Positions 39,878 to 48,879 of a stretch of 64,000 nucleotides of DNA are shown here, piece by piece (position 1 is the stretch's first letter; the number at the start of each line of letters is the position of its first letter). This DNA comes from CAIUKV01 sp041659105. Its GTDB lineage: Bacteria > Actinomycetota > Acidimicrobiia > IMCC26256 > PALSA-555. The translations under genes were made by a program, and so were the position numbers. The notes under the pieces are model-generated. The model was not told where the DNA came from. It saw only the letters and a program-made list of their open reading frames with translations, and did no database searches. The stretch covers positions 1 through 64,000 of the forward strand of contig JBAZYX010000002.1 of assembly GCA_041659105.1 (NCBI GenBank), given 5' to 3'.

Positions 39878-40666
39878 ATGACGAACCCGAACGACGTCTC
39901 CCCCGAAGCGATCCGCGTGATGCACTCGGTGCAGGACCGCGTGATCATCGTCACCGGTTCGGGCCAGGGGGTTGGGCGCGGCATGGCGCACCATCTGGCC
40001 AAGGCGGGCGCCACGGTGGTGGTGGCCGACTGGAACGCGGAGAAGATGGCCCGCACGGTCGCCGAGCTCGAGGCGCTCGGCGCGACGGCCCTCGGCCTCC
40101 AGTGCAACATCATGGAGAAGGAGACGCTCGACGCGATGGTCGCCGCGACCGTCGAGGAGTTCGATCGCGTCGACGGGATCGTCAACAACGCGCAGACGTT
40201 CCGACCCAACGCGCCGATTGCCGAGGTGGGCGCGGAGGATCTCGACGTGTTCTACCGGTCCGGCGTGCTCGGCACGCTGTGGGCGATGCAGGCGGTGTAC
40301 CCGCACATGAAGGCGGCGGGCTGGGGCCGGATCGTCAACTTCGCGTCGTCGATGGGCATCGTGGGTGGGCAGGGCTTCGGCGCGTACAACGCGTCGAAGG
40401 AGGCGATCCGCGCCCTCACGCGCACTGCGGCGAAGGAGTGGGCCGTCGACGGCATCGTGGTGAACGCGATCGCGCCCGCGGCGGCGCCGCCGCGGTCGGT
40501 GGGCAGCGAGCACTACGAGGAGTTCATGCGCACGAGCCCGATGCACCGCAACGGGGATCCCGAGCTCGACATCGGCCCGGTGGCCCACTTCCTCTGCACC
40601 GACGCGTGCCGCTACCTGACGGGCCAGACGTTCATGTGCGACGGCGGCACGTACCTCTGGGCGTGA
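39878..40666 (+). CDS. Short-chain dehydrogenase/reductase
   Basis: 262 aa. VIIVTGSGQGVGRGMAHHLA is the cofactor site, NNAQTF replaces NNAG, NFASSMG supplies Ser and AYNASKEAI the YxxxK pair. The end reads YLTGQTFMCDGGTYLWA. VVADWNAE after the second strand suggests NAD. Substrate unknown. The thioesterase-like gene begins 4 bases after the stop, so the two are cotranscribed. Confidence 0.9.
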   Translation: MTNPNDVSPEAIRVMHSVQDRVIIVTGSGQGVGRGMAHHLAKAGATVVVADWNAEKMARTVAELEALGATALGLQCNIMEKETLDAMVAATVEEFDRVDGIVNNAQTFRPNAPIAEVGAEDLDVFYRSGVLGTLWAMQAVYPHMKAAGWGRIVNFASSMGIVGGQGFGAYNASKEAIRALTRTAAKEWAVDGIVVNAIAPAAAPPRSVGSEHYEEFMRTSPMHRNGDPELDIGPVAHFLCTDACRYLTGQTFMCDGGTYLWA

Positions 40667-40670
40667 GCGC

Positions 40671-41264
40671 GTGAGCGACACCGCCGCGCCGCGCCGGGGC
40701 GAAGGTGCGGACTGGCGCAACCCGTGGCCCCCAGTGGGCGTGCGTCCGGAGCCGGTGCTCGCCTCCGTGGGCGCCGACGCGCTGCGCGCCGACGGGTACT
40801 CCGTCGTGTTCGACGTCGACCCGATCGACGCCGACCGCGACGAGTGGCAGGACCATCTGAACAACACCGCCGTCGTGCGGATGCTCAACGAGCTGCGGAT
40901 GGCCTACGCCGCCGCGCGCCTCGCGCCCGACTGGCCGCGCTTCGTGCGCCGGGGCGGTTACACGGTGGTCGTGCGCGAGCTGCACGTGCGCTACGACCGC
41001 GAGGGCTGGGTGCACGAGCGCTACGTGGGCGGCACGCGGGTCGCGCAGCGGCGGGGGAAGGCGGGGATCATGGAGCAGGCGCTCGTGGAGGCCGAGACCG
41101 GTGCGTCACTCGCCGCGGCCTGGCTGGTGCAGCTGCTCGTCGGTCCCGACGGCCGGGTCGTCGACTGGCCCGACTGGTACTGGGGGCTGGTCGCGGGCGT
41201 GGAGCAACGGCCGGTGACGGTGATCGACCTCGCCCCGCGCGTCGACTGGGGGCCGCCGGGGTGA
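40671..41264 (+). CDS. Hotdog-fold thioesterase-like protein
   Basis: 197 aa. DRDEWQDHLNNTAVVRMLNELRMAYAA resembles the D-x-x-G/H-H-x-N active-site helix of 4-hydroxybenzoyl-CoA thioesterases (core WQDHLNNTAVVRMLNELR), and YTVVVRELHVRYDREG gives the following strands. Acyl-CoA or acyl-carrier-protein hydrolysis is likely. The first 45 residues are proline-rich and not conserved. GTG 40671 lies 4 bases after the SDR stop. Confidence 0.75.
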   Translation: MSDTAAPRRGEGADWRNPWPPVGVRPEPVLASVGADALRADGYSVVFDVDPIDADRDEWQDHLNNTAVVRMLNELRMAYAAARLAPDWPRFVRRGGYTVVVRELHVRYDREGWVHERYVGGTRVAQRRGKAGIMEQALVEAETGASLAAAWLVQLLVGPDGRVVDWPDWYWGLVAGVEQRPVTVIDLAPRVDWGPPG

Positions 41265-41292
41265 GCGCCGACGAGGGCCGCTCCGGCCGAGC

Positions 41293-42111
41293 TCAGGCTC
41301 CGAGGCGGGTGAGCAGGGCGCCCACGTACTCGACGGCGCGCGTCGAAGCGGACACGTAGCCCTCCTCCTCGATCCTCGGGCCGATCATCTCGAGGTCGAA
41401 CACGCCCGCGTAGCCGGCAGCGAGCACCTGGCCCACGATGCGCTCCATCGGGATGTCGCCGTCGCCGGGCACGAGCCGGTTCGGGGTGCTCATCGTGCCC
41501 GCGGCGAAGTCGCTCAGCTGCACGATCGTGATGGTGTCGATGCCGTTGGCGATCGTGTCGGCGAGACCGCGCTCGGCCCAGCACGCGTTGATCTCCATGC
41601 ACACGCCCACGCCGAGTCGGCGCGCGAAGTCGATCGCGTCGCGCAGCGTGTGGAGGAAGCCCACGTCGACGCGCAGACCGTTGGTGTGCTCCAGCGCGAC
41701 GTTGATGCCGCGCGAGACCGCGTGCTCTGCGAACACGGGGCCCACGGTGTCGGCGTAGGCGTCGGCCGCCTCCTCCCAGGTGAGCTGGCCCGCGGGTCCG
41801 GTGGTGAGCACGATGCACTCGGCGCCGAACGCGTGTGCGGCGTCGAGCGCGTCGCGGGTCTTGGCCAGCCCCGCGGCCCGTCCGGCGGGGTTGCTCCACG
41901 GGATCGGACCGAGCCCGATCAGGTTGGCCACCCGGTATCCGCCGTCGCGCACGCGGTCCACGTACCGCTCCCAGCCGCCCGCCGCGTCGAGCTTGGCCAA
42001 CGACAGCCCGATCACCTCGACGCCCTCACGGTCGAAGAAGGCGAGATCCTCGTCGACGGTCCAGTTCCACTGCGACAGCATCGACAGCGAGACGCGCGGG
42101 TGGGTCTTCAT
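41293..42111 (-). CDS. Sugar phosphate isomerase/epimerase-like TIM barrel
   Basis: 272 aa of the AP-endonuclease-2/xylose isomerase-like group. Likely metal ligands are Glu in VALEHTNGLRVD, Glu in CMEINACW, and DFAAGTMSTPNRLVPGDGDIP plus FDLEMIGPR near the end. Members isomerise keto sugars, inosose or hydroxypyruvate; the substrate is not evident. ATG 42111. Next gene in the same direction is an SDR, 37 bases upstream of it, suggesting an SDR-isomerase operon. Confidence 0.82.
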   Translation of the reverse strand: MKTHPRVSLSMLSQWNWTVDEDLAFFDREGVEVIGLSLAKLDAAGGWERYVDRVRDGGYRVANLIGLGPIPWSNPAGRAAGLAKTRDALDAAHAFGAECIVLTTGPAGQLTWEEAADAYADTVGPVFAEHAVSRGINVALEHTNGLRVDVGFLHTLRDAIDFARRLGVGVCMEINACWAERGLADTIANGIDTITIVQLSDFAAGTMSTPNRLVPGDGDIPMERIVGQVLAAGYAGVFDLEMIGPRIEEEGYVSASTRAVEYVGALLTRLGA

Positions 42112-42148
42112 GGTCGCTCCGTTCGGTTGCGGAAGGCTCGACGGTCGT

Positions 42149-42964
42149 TCAGCCCAGGACGGCGGCGCGGCCGATGCTGCTGCCGCCGTCGAGCTGGAGG
42201 TTGATGCCGGTGAGGAACTCGGACTCGTGGCTCGCGAGGTACACCGCGGCGTACGCGCAGTCGCGCGCGTTGCCCAGGCGCGTGAGGTGCATGGCCTCGT
42301 AGCGCGCCCGGCGCTCGGGGGCGATGTCGGCGTCGCGCCGGTCGTTCACCACGAAGCCGGGGCTCAACGTGTTCGCGCGGACGTTGTGCCCGCCGTACTC
42401 CACCGCGAGTGCGCGGGTGAGCGCGTTGAGGCCACCCTTGCTCGCGCAGTAGGCGGCCATTCCGGAGCTCGGTCGCTCGGCCTGGCGCGACGAGACGTTG
42501 ATGATGGACCCGTGACCGGCGGCGAGCATGTGGGGGAGTGCGCTGCGGCACAGCACCATCGGCGCGGTGAGGTTCACGCGCAGCGCCGCCTCCCAGTACT
42601 CGGTGCTCATCTCGCCGACCACGGAGTCCTGGCCCGCGCTCACGCCGACCGCGTTGTTGACGAGCACGGTCAGCCCGCCGAGCCACTCGGCGGCTTCGGC
42701 CACGAGCTGCTCGGCCGCGGCCTCGCCCGAGAGGTCGGCAGGAACGAACCAGGCCTCGCCGCCCCGGGCCCGGGCCTCGTCGACCACGGCCCCGCCCCGG
42801 CCCGCGTCGCGGCCGTGGACCACCACCCGGGCGCCTTCGGCGGCGAACTCCGAGGCGATGGCCCGGCCGATGCCGGAGGTGGAGCCGGTCACCAGGGCGA
42901 GCTCGCCGGCCATGCGGCCGGGGCGGGCGGACGGATCGGGTCGGGAGGCGGGTTCGGAGGTCAC
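42149..42964 (-). CDS. Short-chain dehydrogenase/reductase
   Basis: 271 aa. LALVTGSTSGIGRAIASEFA, VVVHGRDA (Arg after the second strand, favouring NADP), LVNNAVG, NVSSRQ and AYCASKGGL mark a classical SDR with all catalytic residues. The first 17 residues are disordered and proline-rich. GTG 42964 is 6 bases after TAGCGT. First gene of the pair with the TIM-barrel isomerase; divergent from the M23 peptidase gene. Confidence 0.88.
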   Translation of the reverse strand: MTSEPASRPDPSARPGRMAGELALVTGSTSGIGRAIASEFAAEGARVVVHGRDAGRGGAVVDEARARGGEAWFVPADLSGEAAAEQLVAEAAEWLGGLTVLVNNAVGVSAGQDSVVGEMSTEYWEAALRVNLTAPMVLCRSALPHMLAAGHGSIINVSSRQAERPSSGMAAYCASKGGLNALTRALAVEYGGHNVRANTLSPGFVVNDRRDADIAPERRARYEAMHLTRLGNARDCAYAAVYLASHESEFLTGINLQLDGGSSIGRAAVLG

Positions 42965-42970
42965 GGCCGG

Positions 42971-42976
42971 ACGCTA
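42971..42976 (-). promoter_or_regulatory. Leaderless-type -10 element for the 42964 gene
   Basis: TAGCGT on the minus strand, 6 bases before GTG 42964. Confidence 0.55.
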
Positions 42977-43088
42977 ACCGGCGGCGGTGGCCACTCGTGG
43001 TGGCCCCGATTAGCCTCTTGGGCCTCCCCATTCCGCCCGGCGGGCCTCCGCGCGCCCGGTGGTGTGGCCAGAGTGGTTGGTGTTGTGC

Positions 43089-44144
43089 ATGGTGAGGATC
43101 GGGCAGCGGTGGGCGGTGGTCGTGACGGTCGCGCTCGCGCTGGCCGTGGCGACCTGCTCCCCCGCGGGCGCGTCGGAGATCGACGACCTCCGGGCCGCGG
43201 TGACCGCGGCGCGTGACGCCGCGACCCAGGCCACCCAGCGGTACATGGACGCCGTGAACCGGCTCGAGGACCTCGAGGTCCAGATCGCCTCCGCCGAGCG
43301 GGACATCGCGGCCAACCGCGAGCGGGTCACGGTCCTCAGCGGCCTCGCCCGGGACCGGGCGGTGACCGCCTACGTGCAGCGCGGGGTCGACACCGGCGCA
43401 CTCAGCTTCGACCGGCCCCTCGACCGGCTGCGCCGGGCGAAGCTGCTCGAGCACGCCAACGCGCGCGACAACGCCGCGATCGCGCAGCTCGCGGTGGCGA
43501 CGGACGCGCTGTCCACACGCGAGACGGAGCTGCGGGACCTCCGGGCCGACGCACGCACCGCGCGTGACCAGCGCGCCGTCGAGCAGACCGACCTCGACAA
43601 GCAGCTCCAGAACGCGCAGCAGGCACTCGACGCGTTCGAGGAGCGGATCAAGCGCGAGGAGGCGGCGCGCCAGGAGCAGGAGCGGGCGCGGCTCGCGGCG
43701 CAGAAGCAGGCGCAGTCGCAGTCGGGGCGCGACTACGGCAACGCGTACGTGGCGACCGGCCTGATCTGCCCCATCCGCGGGCCGGTGAGCTTCATCGACT
43801 CGTGGGGGTTCCCGCGCGCCACGACCGGCTGGCACCAGGGTGTCGACCTGATGACGCCGCGCGGCACGCCGAACGTCGCGGTCGTGTCGGGCAACGTGGA
43901 GATGCACACGGGCGCCACGTCGGGCAACGGCGCGTGGCTCTACGGCGACGACGGCAACCTCTATTACTACTTCCACCTCGATGCGTACGAGGGTGGCTCG
44001 CGCCGGGTCCAGCAGGGTGACGCGCTCGGGTACGCGGGCAACACCGGTGACGCCTCCGGTGGGGCGACCCACACGCACTTCGAGGTGCACCCCGGCGGTG
44101 GCCCGGCAGTGAACCCGTACCCCACCGTCGCCGGCATCTGCTGA
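43089..44144 (+). CDS. Exported M23 peptidase with coiled coil
   Basis: 351 aa. Signal peptide MVRIGQRWAVVVTVALALAV with cleavage near PAGASE, a long coiled coil (about residues 30-210), then a LytM/M23 domain. Catalytic residues are intact: His249 and Asp253 in HQGVDL and the pair in THTHFEVHP. It cuts peptidoglycan peptides or activates other hydrolases at division, like EnvC/NlpD proteins. ATG 43089 gives the best signal peptide; the frame is open to 43059. A second such gene is at 52637. Confidence 0.88.
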   Translation: MVRIGQRWAVVVTVALALAVATCSPAGASEIDDLRAAVTAARDAATQATQRYMDAVNRLEDLEVQIASAERDIAANRERVTVLSGLARDRAVTAYVQRGVDTGALSFDRPLDRLRRAKLLEHANARDNAAIAQLAVATDALSTRETELRDLRADARTARDQRAVEQTDLDKQLQNAQQALDAFEERIKREEAARQEQERARLAAQKQAQSQSGRDYGNAYVATGLICPIRGPVSFIDSWGFPRATTGWHQGVDLMTPRGTPNVAVVSGNVEMHTGATSGNGAWLYGDDGNLYYYFHLDAYEGGSRRVQQGDALGYAGNTGDASGGATHTHFEVHPGGGPAVNPYPTVAGIC

Positions 44145-44178
44145 CCCGGCACTCGCCGGCGCCGCGGGTCGACCCCCG

Positions 44179-45090
44179 TCAGTGCTGGTGGTCGTGGTCC
44201 TCGTGGTCGTCACCCGGGGGCCGGTCGGCGGGCATGACCGTCACCCGGGCCGCGGCGCGCCGGCCGCCGACCAGGCTGGTCACGCCGAACACCGCGGCCG
44301 CCACGAGCACGATCGACCCACCGGGGGCGAGCGCCCACTGGCGGGCCGCGGCCAGGCCCAGCAGCACCGACGCCGCCCCGATCCCGGCCGACATCGCCAT
44401 CGTGCCCCGGAACGACCGGCTCATCACCCGTCCGGTGGCCACCGGGAGGACCATGAGCGCGGCGATCAGCAGCACGCCGACCACGCGCATCGCGGCCACC
44501 ACCGTCACCGCCGTGAGCACGGCGAGGAGCGCGTTCCCCGCGCCCACCGGGATGCCCGCGACCCGGGCCGACTCCTCGTCGACCACGATCGCGAAGAGGG
44601 CCCGGCCGAACAGCGCGAGCGCCGCGATGATCGCGATGCCGAGCAGCACGATCACGCGCACGTCCGACGCGTCGATGGTGAGGATCGAGCCGAACAGGTA
44701 CGGCACGATCGCGAGCCCGCCGTCGCCGGCCCGGCTCGCGATCACGACTCCGGCCGCGATCCCGCCGTAGAACCAGAGCGCGAGCGCGAGGTCGCTCGTC
44801 GTGCGGCCCCGGCTGCGCAACCACTCGATCGCGAGCGCGCCCACGACCGCCACGAGCATCGCGGTCCAGATCGGCCACACCTCGAGGAGCAGTCCGGCGG
44901 CCACGCCCGCGAACGCGAGGTGACCGATGCCGTCGCCCATGAGCGACAGGCGTTGCTGCACGAGGTAGACGCCGATCAGGGGCGCGCAGATCCCGATCAC
45001 GAGCCCGGCGGCCAGCGCGAGCTGCATGTACTCGCGCTCGAAGGGCCACGGCAGGGGCAGGGTGGCCAGGGCCGAGATCACAGCGCTCAC
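44179..45090 (-). CDS. znuB: Zinc/manganese-type ABC transporter permease
   Basis: 303 aa with about eight hydrophobic segments of the ABC-3 family. LMGDGIGHLAFAGVAAGLLL is the family signature near the N-terminus, and VVDEESARVAGIPVG the cytosolic loop that meets the ATPase. The C-terminus DDHEDHDHQH is rich in His and Asp, suggesting metal handling. GTG 45090 overlaps the znuC stop (GTGA). No substrate-binding protein gene is adjacent. Confidence 0.9.
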   Translation of the reverse strand: MSAVISALATLPLPWPFEREYMQLALAAGLVIGICAPLIGVYLVQQRLSLMGDGIGHLAFAGVAAGLLLEVWPIWTAMLVAVVGALAIEWLRSRGRTTSDLALALWFYGGIAAGVVIASRAGDGGLAIVPYLFGSILTIDASDVRVIVLLGIAIIAALALFGRALFAIVVDEESARVAGIPVGAGNALLAVLTAVTVVAAMRVVGVLLIAALMVLPVATGRVMSRSFRGTMAMSAGIGAASVLLGLAAARQWALAPGGSIVLVAAAVFGVTSLVGGRRAAARVTVMPADRPPGDDHEDHDHQH

Positions 45091-45842
45091 GGCTGCAGGT
45101 CCTCGAGCCAGCGGGGGAGGTCGTCGGCGTGCACGCCCAGGTGCACGCCGGTGGACGCGAGCTCCTCGGGCGGCCCGTCGAAGAGCACCCGACGCTTCAT
45201 CACGACCACCCGGTCGAGGTCGTTCGCCACCGCGCCCAGCTCGTGGGAGACGAGCAGCACCGCGCTGTCGTGGTGCTCCACGAGGTGCACGAGGCTGTCG
45301 CGGAAGAGGCGTTGCGACTCGCGGTCGACGCCCGCGATCGGCTCGTCGAGCACGAGCACGGCGGGCTCGCTCACGAGCGCCCGCGCGATGAGGACCCGCT
45401 GCTGCTGCCCGCCGGAGAGCGCGCCCACCGGGCGGCGGCGCAGGTCGGCGAGGGCGACGGCCTCGAGCGCGTGGTCCACCGCTTCGCGGTCGGCCCGGCC
45501 GGGGAACCGCCACCACCCGCGCCGGGCGGTGCGCCCCGACGTGACCACCTCGTCGACCGTGGCCGGCACGTCGAGGTCGAGGATGCGCCGTTGGGGGACG
45601 TAGCCCACCCGCCACCGGTCGTGGAGGTCGCCGGGTGCGGCACCGAGCACCTCCACGGTGCCGGCGTCGGGGTGGAGCAGCCCGAGGAGGAGCCGCAGGA
45701 GCGTGGACTTGCCCGAGCCGTTCGGGCCCACGAGCGCCACGAACTCGCCCGCGGCGACCGTCAGGTCGACGCGTTCGACGACCGGCTCGTCGCCGTAGGA
45801 GAAGGAGACGCCGTGCGCTGCGAGCACGGCCGGGGGAGTCAC
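45087..45842 (-). CDS. znuC: Zinc/manganese-type ABC transporter ATPase
   Basis: 251 aa. Walker A GPNGSGKST, Q loop YVPQ, signature LSGGQQQR, Walker B VLVLDEP and switch His in VSHELG. It powers the ZnuB permease. GTG 45842 follows TATGAT by 6 bases, and a perfect 17-base palindrome overlaps this promoter. The same GTGA is the stop of the upstream membrane protein gene, so it can also be read from that transcript. Confidence 0.93.
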   Translation of the reverse strand: MTPPAVLAAHGVSFSYGDEPVVERVDLTVAAGEFVALVGPNGSGKSTLLRLLLGLLHPDAGTVEVLGAAPGDLHDRWRVGYVPQRRILDLDVPATVDEVVTSGRTARRGWWRFPGRADREAVDHALEAVALADLRRRPVGALSGGQQQRVLIARALVSEPAVLVLDEPIAGVDRESQRLFRDSLVHLVEHHDSAVLLVSHELGAVANDLDRVVVMKRRVLFDGPPEELASTGVHLGVHADDLPRWLEDLQP

Positions 45843-46987
45843 CCCTTCATCATAGAATGAGACTCATTCTCGCTTCGGGGCCCGGGAGCGGCGGGGCCCG
45901 TTGCGCCCGGTGGTGGGGGCGGGGAAGGCCGGTGCTCGGCCACGTGGAAGGCGGCGCCCACGGCCACGCCGAAGCCGCCGCCGAGGGCCACCGCGATGGT
46001 CAGGCGGTCGAGCGCGGGGGCCAGGTCGGTGGGCAGCTGCGACTTGGACAGGGCCGACATGTCGGCCAGCCCGATCGCGATGCCGAGGAACAGCCCGGCG
46101 AACACGAGCAGGGGCGCGGCCGCGCGCAGGCCGCGCCGGCGGAGCTGCACGAGCGCGACCGCGCCGAGCGCGACGGCGCCGATCGTCGGCAAGGCGTCAC
46201 CCGCGCGGTTGCCGAACGGGTTGGTGGCGTAGGTCCAGCTGCCGACGGCGTGGACCACCGCGCCGGTGAGCGCGGCCGCGAGCACGGCGCCGAGCACACC
46301 TGCCGCGGCACGCCTGCGAGCGGCCACGACGGTTCCGATCGCGAGCACGGCCGCGCCGGCGATCCACGGCCAGGGTGACGGCCCCGGGATCCAACGCACG
46401 TCGCCCTTGACGCGGATCGTCTCACCGCCGCGCCGGAGCACGATCGTGAACGCCTGGATCAGGTGCTCCTCGCCCGGCGCCCGCTGGACGACGGGCGGGT
46501 CGACCGTGTCCATCCAGTGCGCGCGGTGGTCGTGCCAACGCACGGTGGTGCCCGACCCGACCTTCTTCCACTCGGGCGCGGCCGTGGGATCTGCCGACGC
46601 GGGTGGCGGCTCGGGGTTGCGGCGTGCCCGGTTGAGGTACCGCGCCGGCGAGCGGGTGTTCTCGAACGCACCGCGCGGACCGACCCGCAGGTACGGCTCG
46701 TCGTCGTACCCCTCGACGATCACGTCCTGCTTCCCGGTGTTGCGGAGCTCGAGCCGGTCGCCGTTGTCGATCGCCCGGACGGTGACGCCGGTGGCGCCGG
46801 CCGACACCGAGCGGATCGTGGTCCGGTAGTTGGTCGCGTTCACCCCGCCCACCGTGTGCGCGCCGGCCGGCGCGGCCATGGCCACGACCGTCGCGAGGGC
46901 GCCGGTGAGCACGATCACCACCGCGACGGCCCCCGTGGTGGCCGCGACGAGGAGCCGTCGGGGGCGGAGCCGACCGTGAACACGCAC
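45839..46987 (-). CDS. Exported membrane protein with WHDHRAHWM motif, putative metal-binding
   Basis: 382 aa. Signal peptide (hydrophobic residues 12-40, cleavage near AGAH), then about 160 residues outside the membrane and five to six hydrophobic segments. WHDHRAHWM (residues 151-159) puts three His and one Met in one short stretch, an arrangement suited to copper or zinc. I recall related proteins next to CopC/CopD in actinobacteria but no proven function. Its stop overlaps the znuC GTG, and it is divergent from the CopC-CopD gene. GTG 46987 lies 9 bases after TATCGT. Confidence 0.75.
   Translation of the reverse strand: MRVHGRLRPRRLLVAATTGAVAVVIVLTGALATVVAMAAPAGAHTVGGVNATNYRTTIRSVSAGATGVTVRAIDNGDRLELRNTGKQDVIVEGYDDEPYLRVGPRGAFENTRSPARYLNRARRNPEPPPASADPTAAPEWKKVGSGTTVRWHDHRAHWMDTVDPPVVQRAPGEEHLIQAFTIVLRRGGETIRVKGDVRWIPGPSPWPWIAGAAVLAIGTVVAARRRAAAGVLGAVLAAALTGAVVHAVGSWTYATNPFGNRAGDALPTIGAVALGAVALVQLRRRGLRAAAPLLVFAGLFLGIAIGLADMSALSKSQLPTDLAPALDRLTIAVALGGGFGVAVGAAFHVAEHRPSPPPPPGATGPAAPGPRSENESHSMMKG
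45849..45854 (-). promoter_or_regulatory. -10 element of znuCB
   Basis: TATGAT on the minus strand, five of six matches to TATAAT, 6 bases before GTG 45842. Leaderless arrangement. Confidence 0.65.
45854..45870. promoter_or_regulatory. Probable Zur-type metal operator
   Basis: AGAATGAGACTCATTCT is an 8+1+8 perfect inverted repeat reaching the first base of the znuC -10 box. Its size, AT-rich ends and place suit a Fur-family repressor such as Zur; a Fur-family gene is at 50298. It lies inside the last codons of the 45839-46987 gene. Confidence 0.65.
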
Positions 46988-47040
46988 CGTGGAGCGACGA
47001 TACTGGTGACCCCCCGCCTTTCCGGAGCCGACCAGGACCC

Positions 47041-48879
47041 ATGGCTCGAGCGATCCCTTCCCGCAGCGCGATCCGGCGGTGGCGCACCGCCGTGGTCGCC
47101 GTCGCCGCCCTCGCCGCGGCGCTGCTCGTGGGCCCGCTCGCCTCCGTCGCGGGCGCCCACGCGGACGTCGTGTCGGTGAGCCCCACCGCCGGCGAGGTGC
47201 TCCAGCAGTCCCCGAAGTCGGTGAAGGTCACGTTCACCGAAGGCGTGAACGTGGAGCTGGGCGGCTTGTTCGTCTACGACCGCAACGGCGACCGGGTCCG
47301 CACCGGCGCGCTCCGACAGCCCTCCCCCGGCCGGCTCGTGCTGCCGATCGAGGGCGAGCTCGACGACGGCTCGTACATCGTCACGTGGCGAGCGGTGTCG
47401 GAGGACACGCACCCGATCCAGGGGACCTCTACGTTCCAGGTCGGCAACGCGAGCGCGTCGACGGCCGACGTCGAGTCGCTGGCCGACGACCTGCTGGCCG
47501 GGCAGCGCGCCGACCGCGCGGTGGCGATGGGTTGGGCCGCGGCCCGATGGACGGTGCTCGCGTCGATGGCGTTGCTGGTCGGTGGCGTCGCGGTGGCCGC
47601 GGTGATCTGGCCGCGCGCCCGCGACGCGCGCGCGACCCGGCGCGTCGTCACCGCGGGCTGGGTGGGACTCACCGCGTCGACCGTGGTGGGCGCGCTGCTC
47701 TTCGGCGCGTACTCACGCGGGGGGAGCCTGGTGGACGCGCTCGACCTCGGCGTGCTGCGCGACACGCTCGCCACGCGCTTCGGTGAGGTGTGGCTCCTCC
47801 GGCTCGTCGTGCTGGTCGTCGCGTTCGTGCTGCTGCGCGTGCTCTTCGCGCGCCGCCCGGCCGCGTCGTCGCCCCTTCCGCAGTGGTGGCTCCCGGCCGC
47901 CGCGGTCGTGGGCGTGGTGCTCGTGTGCACGCCGGGCCTCGCCGGGCACGCGTCCACCGGCGACCACCGCGTGTTCGCGCTTCTCACCGACGGCCTCCAC
48001 GTCGGCGCGATGGCGGTCTGGCTCGGGGGCCTCGTGGTCCTCGCAGCGGTGGTGCTGCCCCGTGACGACCTCGACGACCTGCGCGTCGCCGTGCCCCGGT
48101 TCTCGCGGGTGGCGCTGGGGTGCGTCGGGATCCTGATCGTGACCGGCGCGTTCCAGACCTGGCGCCTCGTCGGCGGGCTCACCGCGCTGCGCGACGACGA
48201 GTACGGGCGCATCCTCGTCGTGAAGCTCGTGGTGTTCGCGCTGTTGCTCGTGGCCGCGTCGTTCAGCCGCGAGATCGTCGCCCGCGTGTTCGGTGCCGCA
48301 CCGCAGCCGACGCCCGCGGCGGTGACCGTCCCGGTGACGGTGCCGTCCGTGCACGGGGGTGCGGTCGGTCTCGACGACCGCGCCGGTGCTCCCGACGACG
48401 CACTCGCGCGCGCCGTCGACGAGCGGGCCGCGGAGCTGCGCCGCCTGCGCCGGTCGGTGTGGGGGGAGGTGGCCCTCGGCGCGCTGGTGCTCTTCGTGTC
48501 GGCGCTCCTGGTGAACGCCGCGCCACCGGCCGACGCCGCCAGTCGGGTCGAGGGTGCCACCGGGGTGACGATCGACGATGCCCGGGTGACGCTCGACGTC
48601 TCCGCCACCCCGGGCGCGGCCGGGCTCAACGACCTCCACGTGAACACCTACACGCCGGCGGGGACGCCCCTCGACGTGCTGACCGTCGAGATGACGCTCG
48701 CGCTCCCGAGCAAGGGCATCGCGCCGCTCGCCGTCCCACTGCGCGAGCTCGGTCCGGGGCACTATCTCTCGCCGGGCCTCGACATCCCGCTCGCCGGCAC
48801 GTGGCGGGTGCAGGCCACGATCCGCCTCGGCCCGGTCGACCGGGTCGACGTCACGGGAGACCTCGAGGTTCGCCGATGA
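47041..48879 (+). CDS. CopC-CopD fusion protein with C-terminal FixH/YtkA-like domain
   Basis: 612 aa. Signal peptide to about residue 39, then a CopC domain starting at His40 (AHADVVSVSPTAGEVL) with His124 in SEDTHPIQGTSTF, fitting the Cu(II) site. A CopD membrane domain of eight or so segments follows (GHASTGDHRVFALLTDGLHVGAMAVWLGG, core DGLHVGAMAVWLGG). The last 110 residues after one more segment are a YtkA-like extracytoplasmic domain. The role is copper uptake or delivery at the membrane. ATG 47041 with AGGA 3 bases before it; stop overlaps dsbB-like start. Confidence 0.92.
   Translation: MARAIPSRSAIRRWRTAVVAVAALAAALLVGPLASVAGAHADVVSVSPTAGEVLQQSPKSVKVTFTEGVNVELGGLFVYDRNGDRVRTGALRQPSPGRLVLPIEGELDDGSYIVTWRAVSEDTHPIQGTSTFQVGNASASTADVESLADDLLAGQRADRAVAMGWAAARWTVLASMALLVGGVAVAAVIWPRARDARATRRVVTAGWVGLTASTVVGALLFGAYSRGGSLVDALDLGVLRDTLATRFGEVWLLRLVVLVVAFVLLRVLFARRPAASSPLPQWWLPAAAVVGVVLVCTPGLAGHASTGDHRVFALLTDGLHVGAMAVWLGGLVVLAAVVLPRDDLDDLRVAVPRFSRVALGCVGILIVTGAFQTWRLVGGLTALRDDEYGRILVVKLVVFALLLVAASFSREIVARVFGAAPQPTPAAVTVPVTVPSVHGGAVGLDDRAGAPDDALARAVDERAAELRRLRRSVWGEVALGALVLFVSALLVNAAPPADAASRVEGATGVTIDDARVTLDVSATPGAAGLNDLHVNTYTPAGTPLDVLTVEMTLALPSKGIAPLAVPLRELGPGHYLSPGLDIPLAGTWRVQATIRLGPVDRVDVTGDLEVRR

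Noticed and set aside
44145..44178. Terminator between the M23 gene and znuB
   Set aside because: Only a short GC palindrome (CGGCGCCG) is seen, too weak to call.
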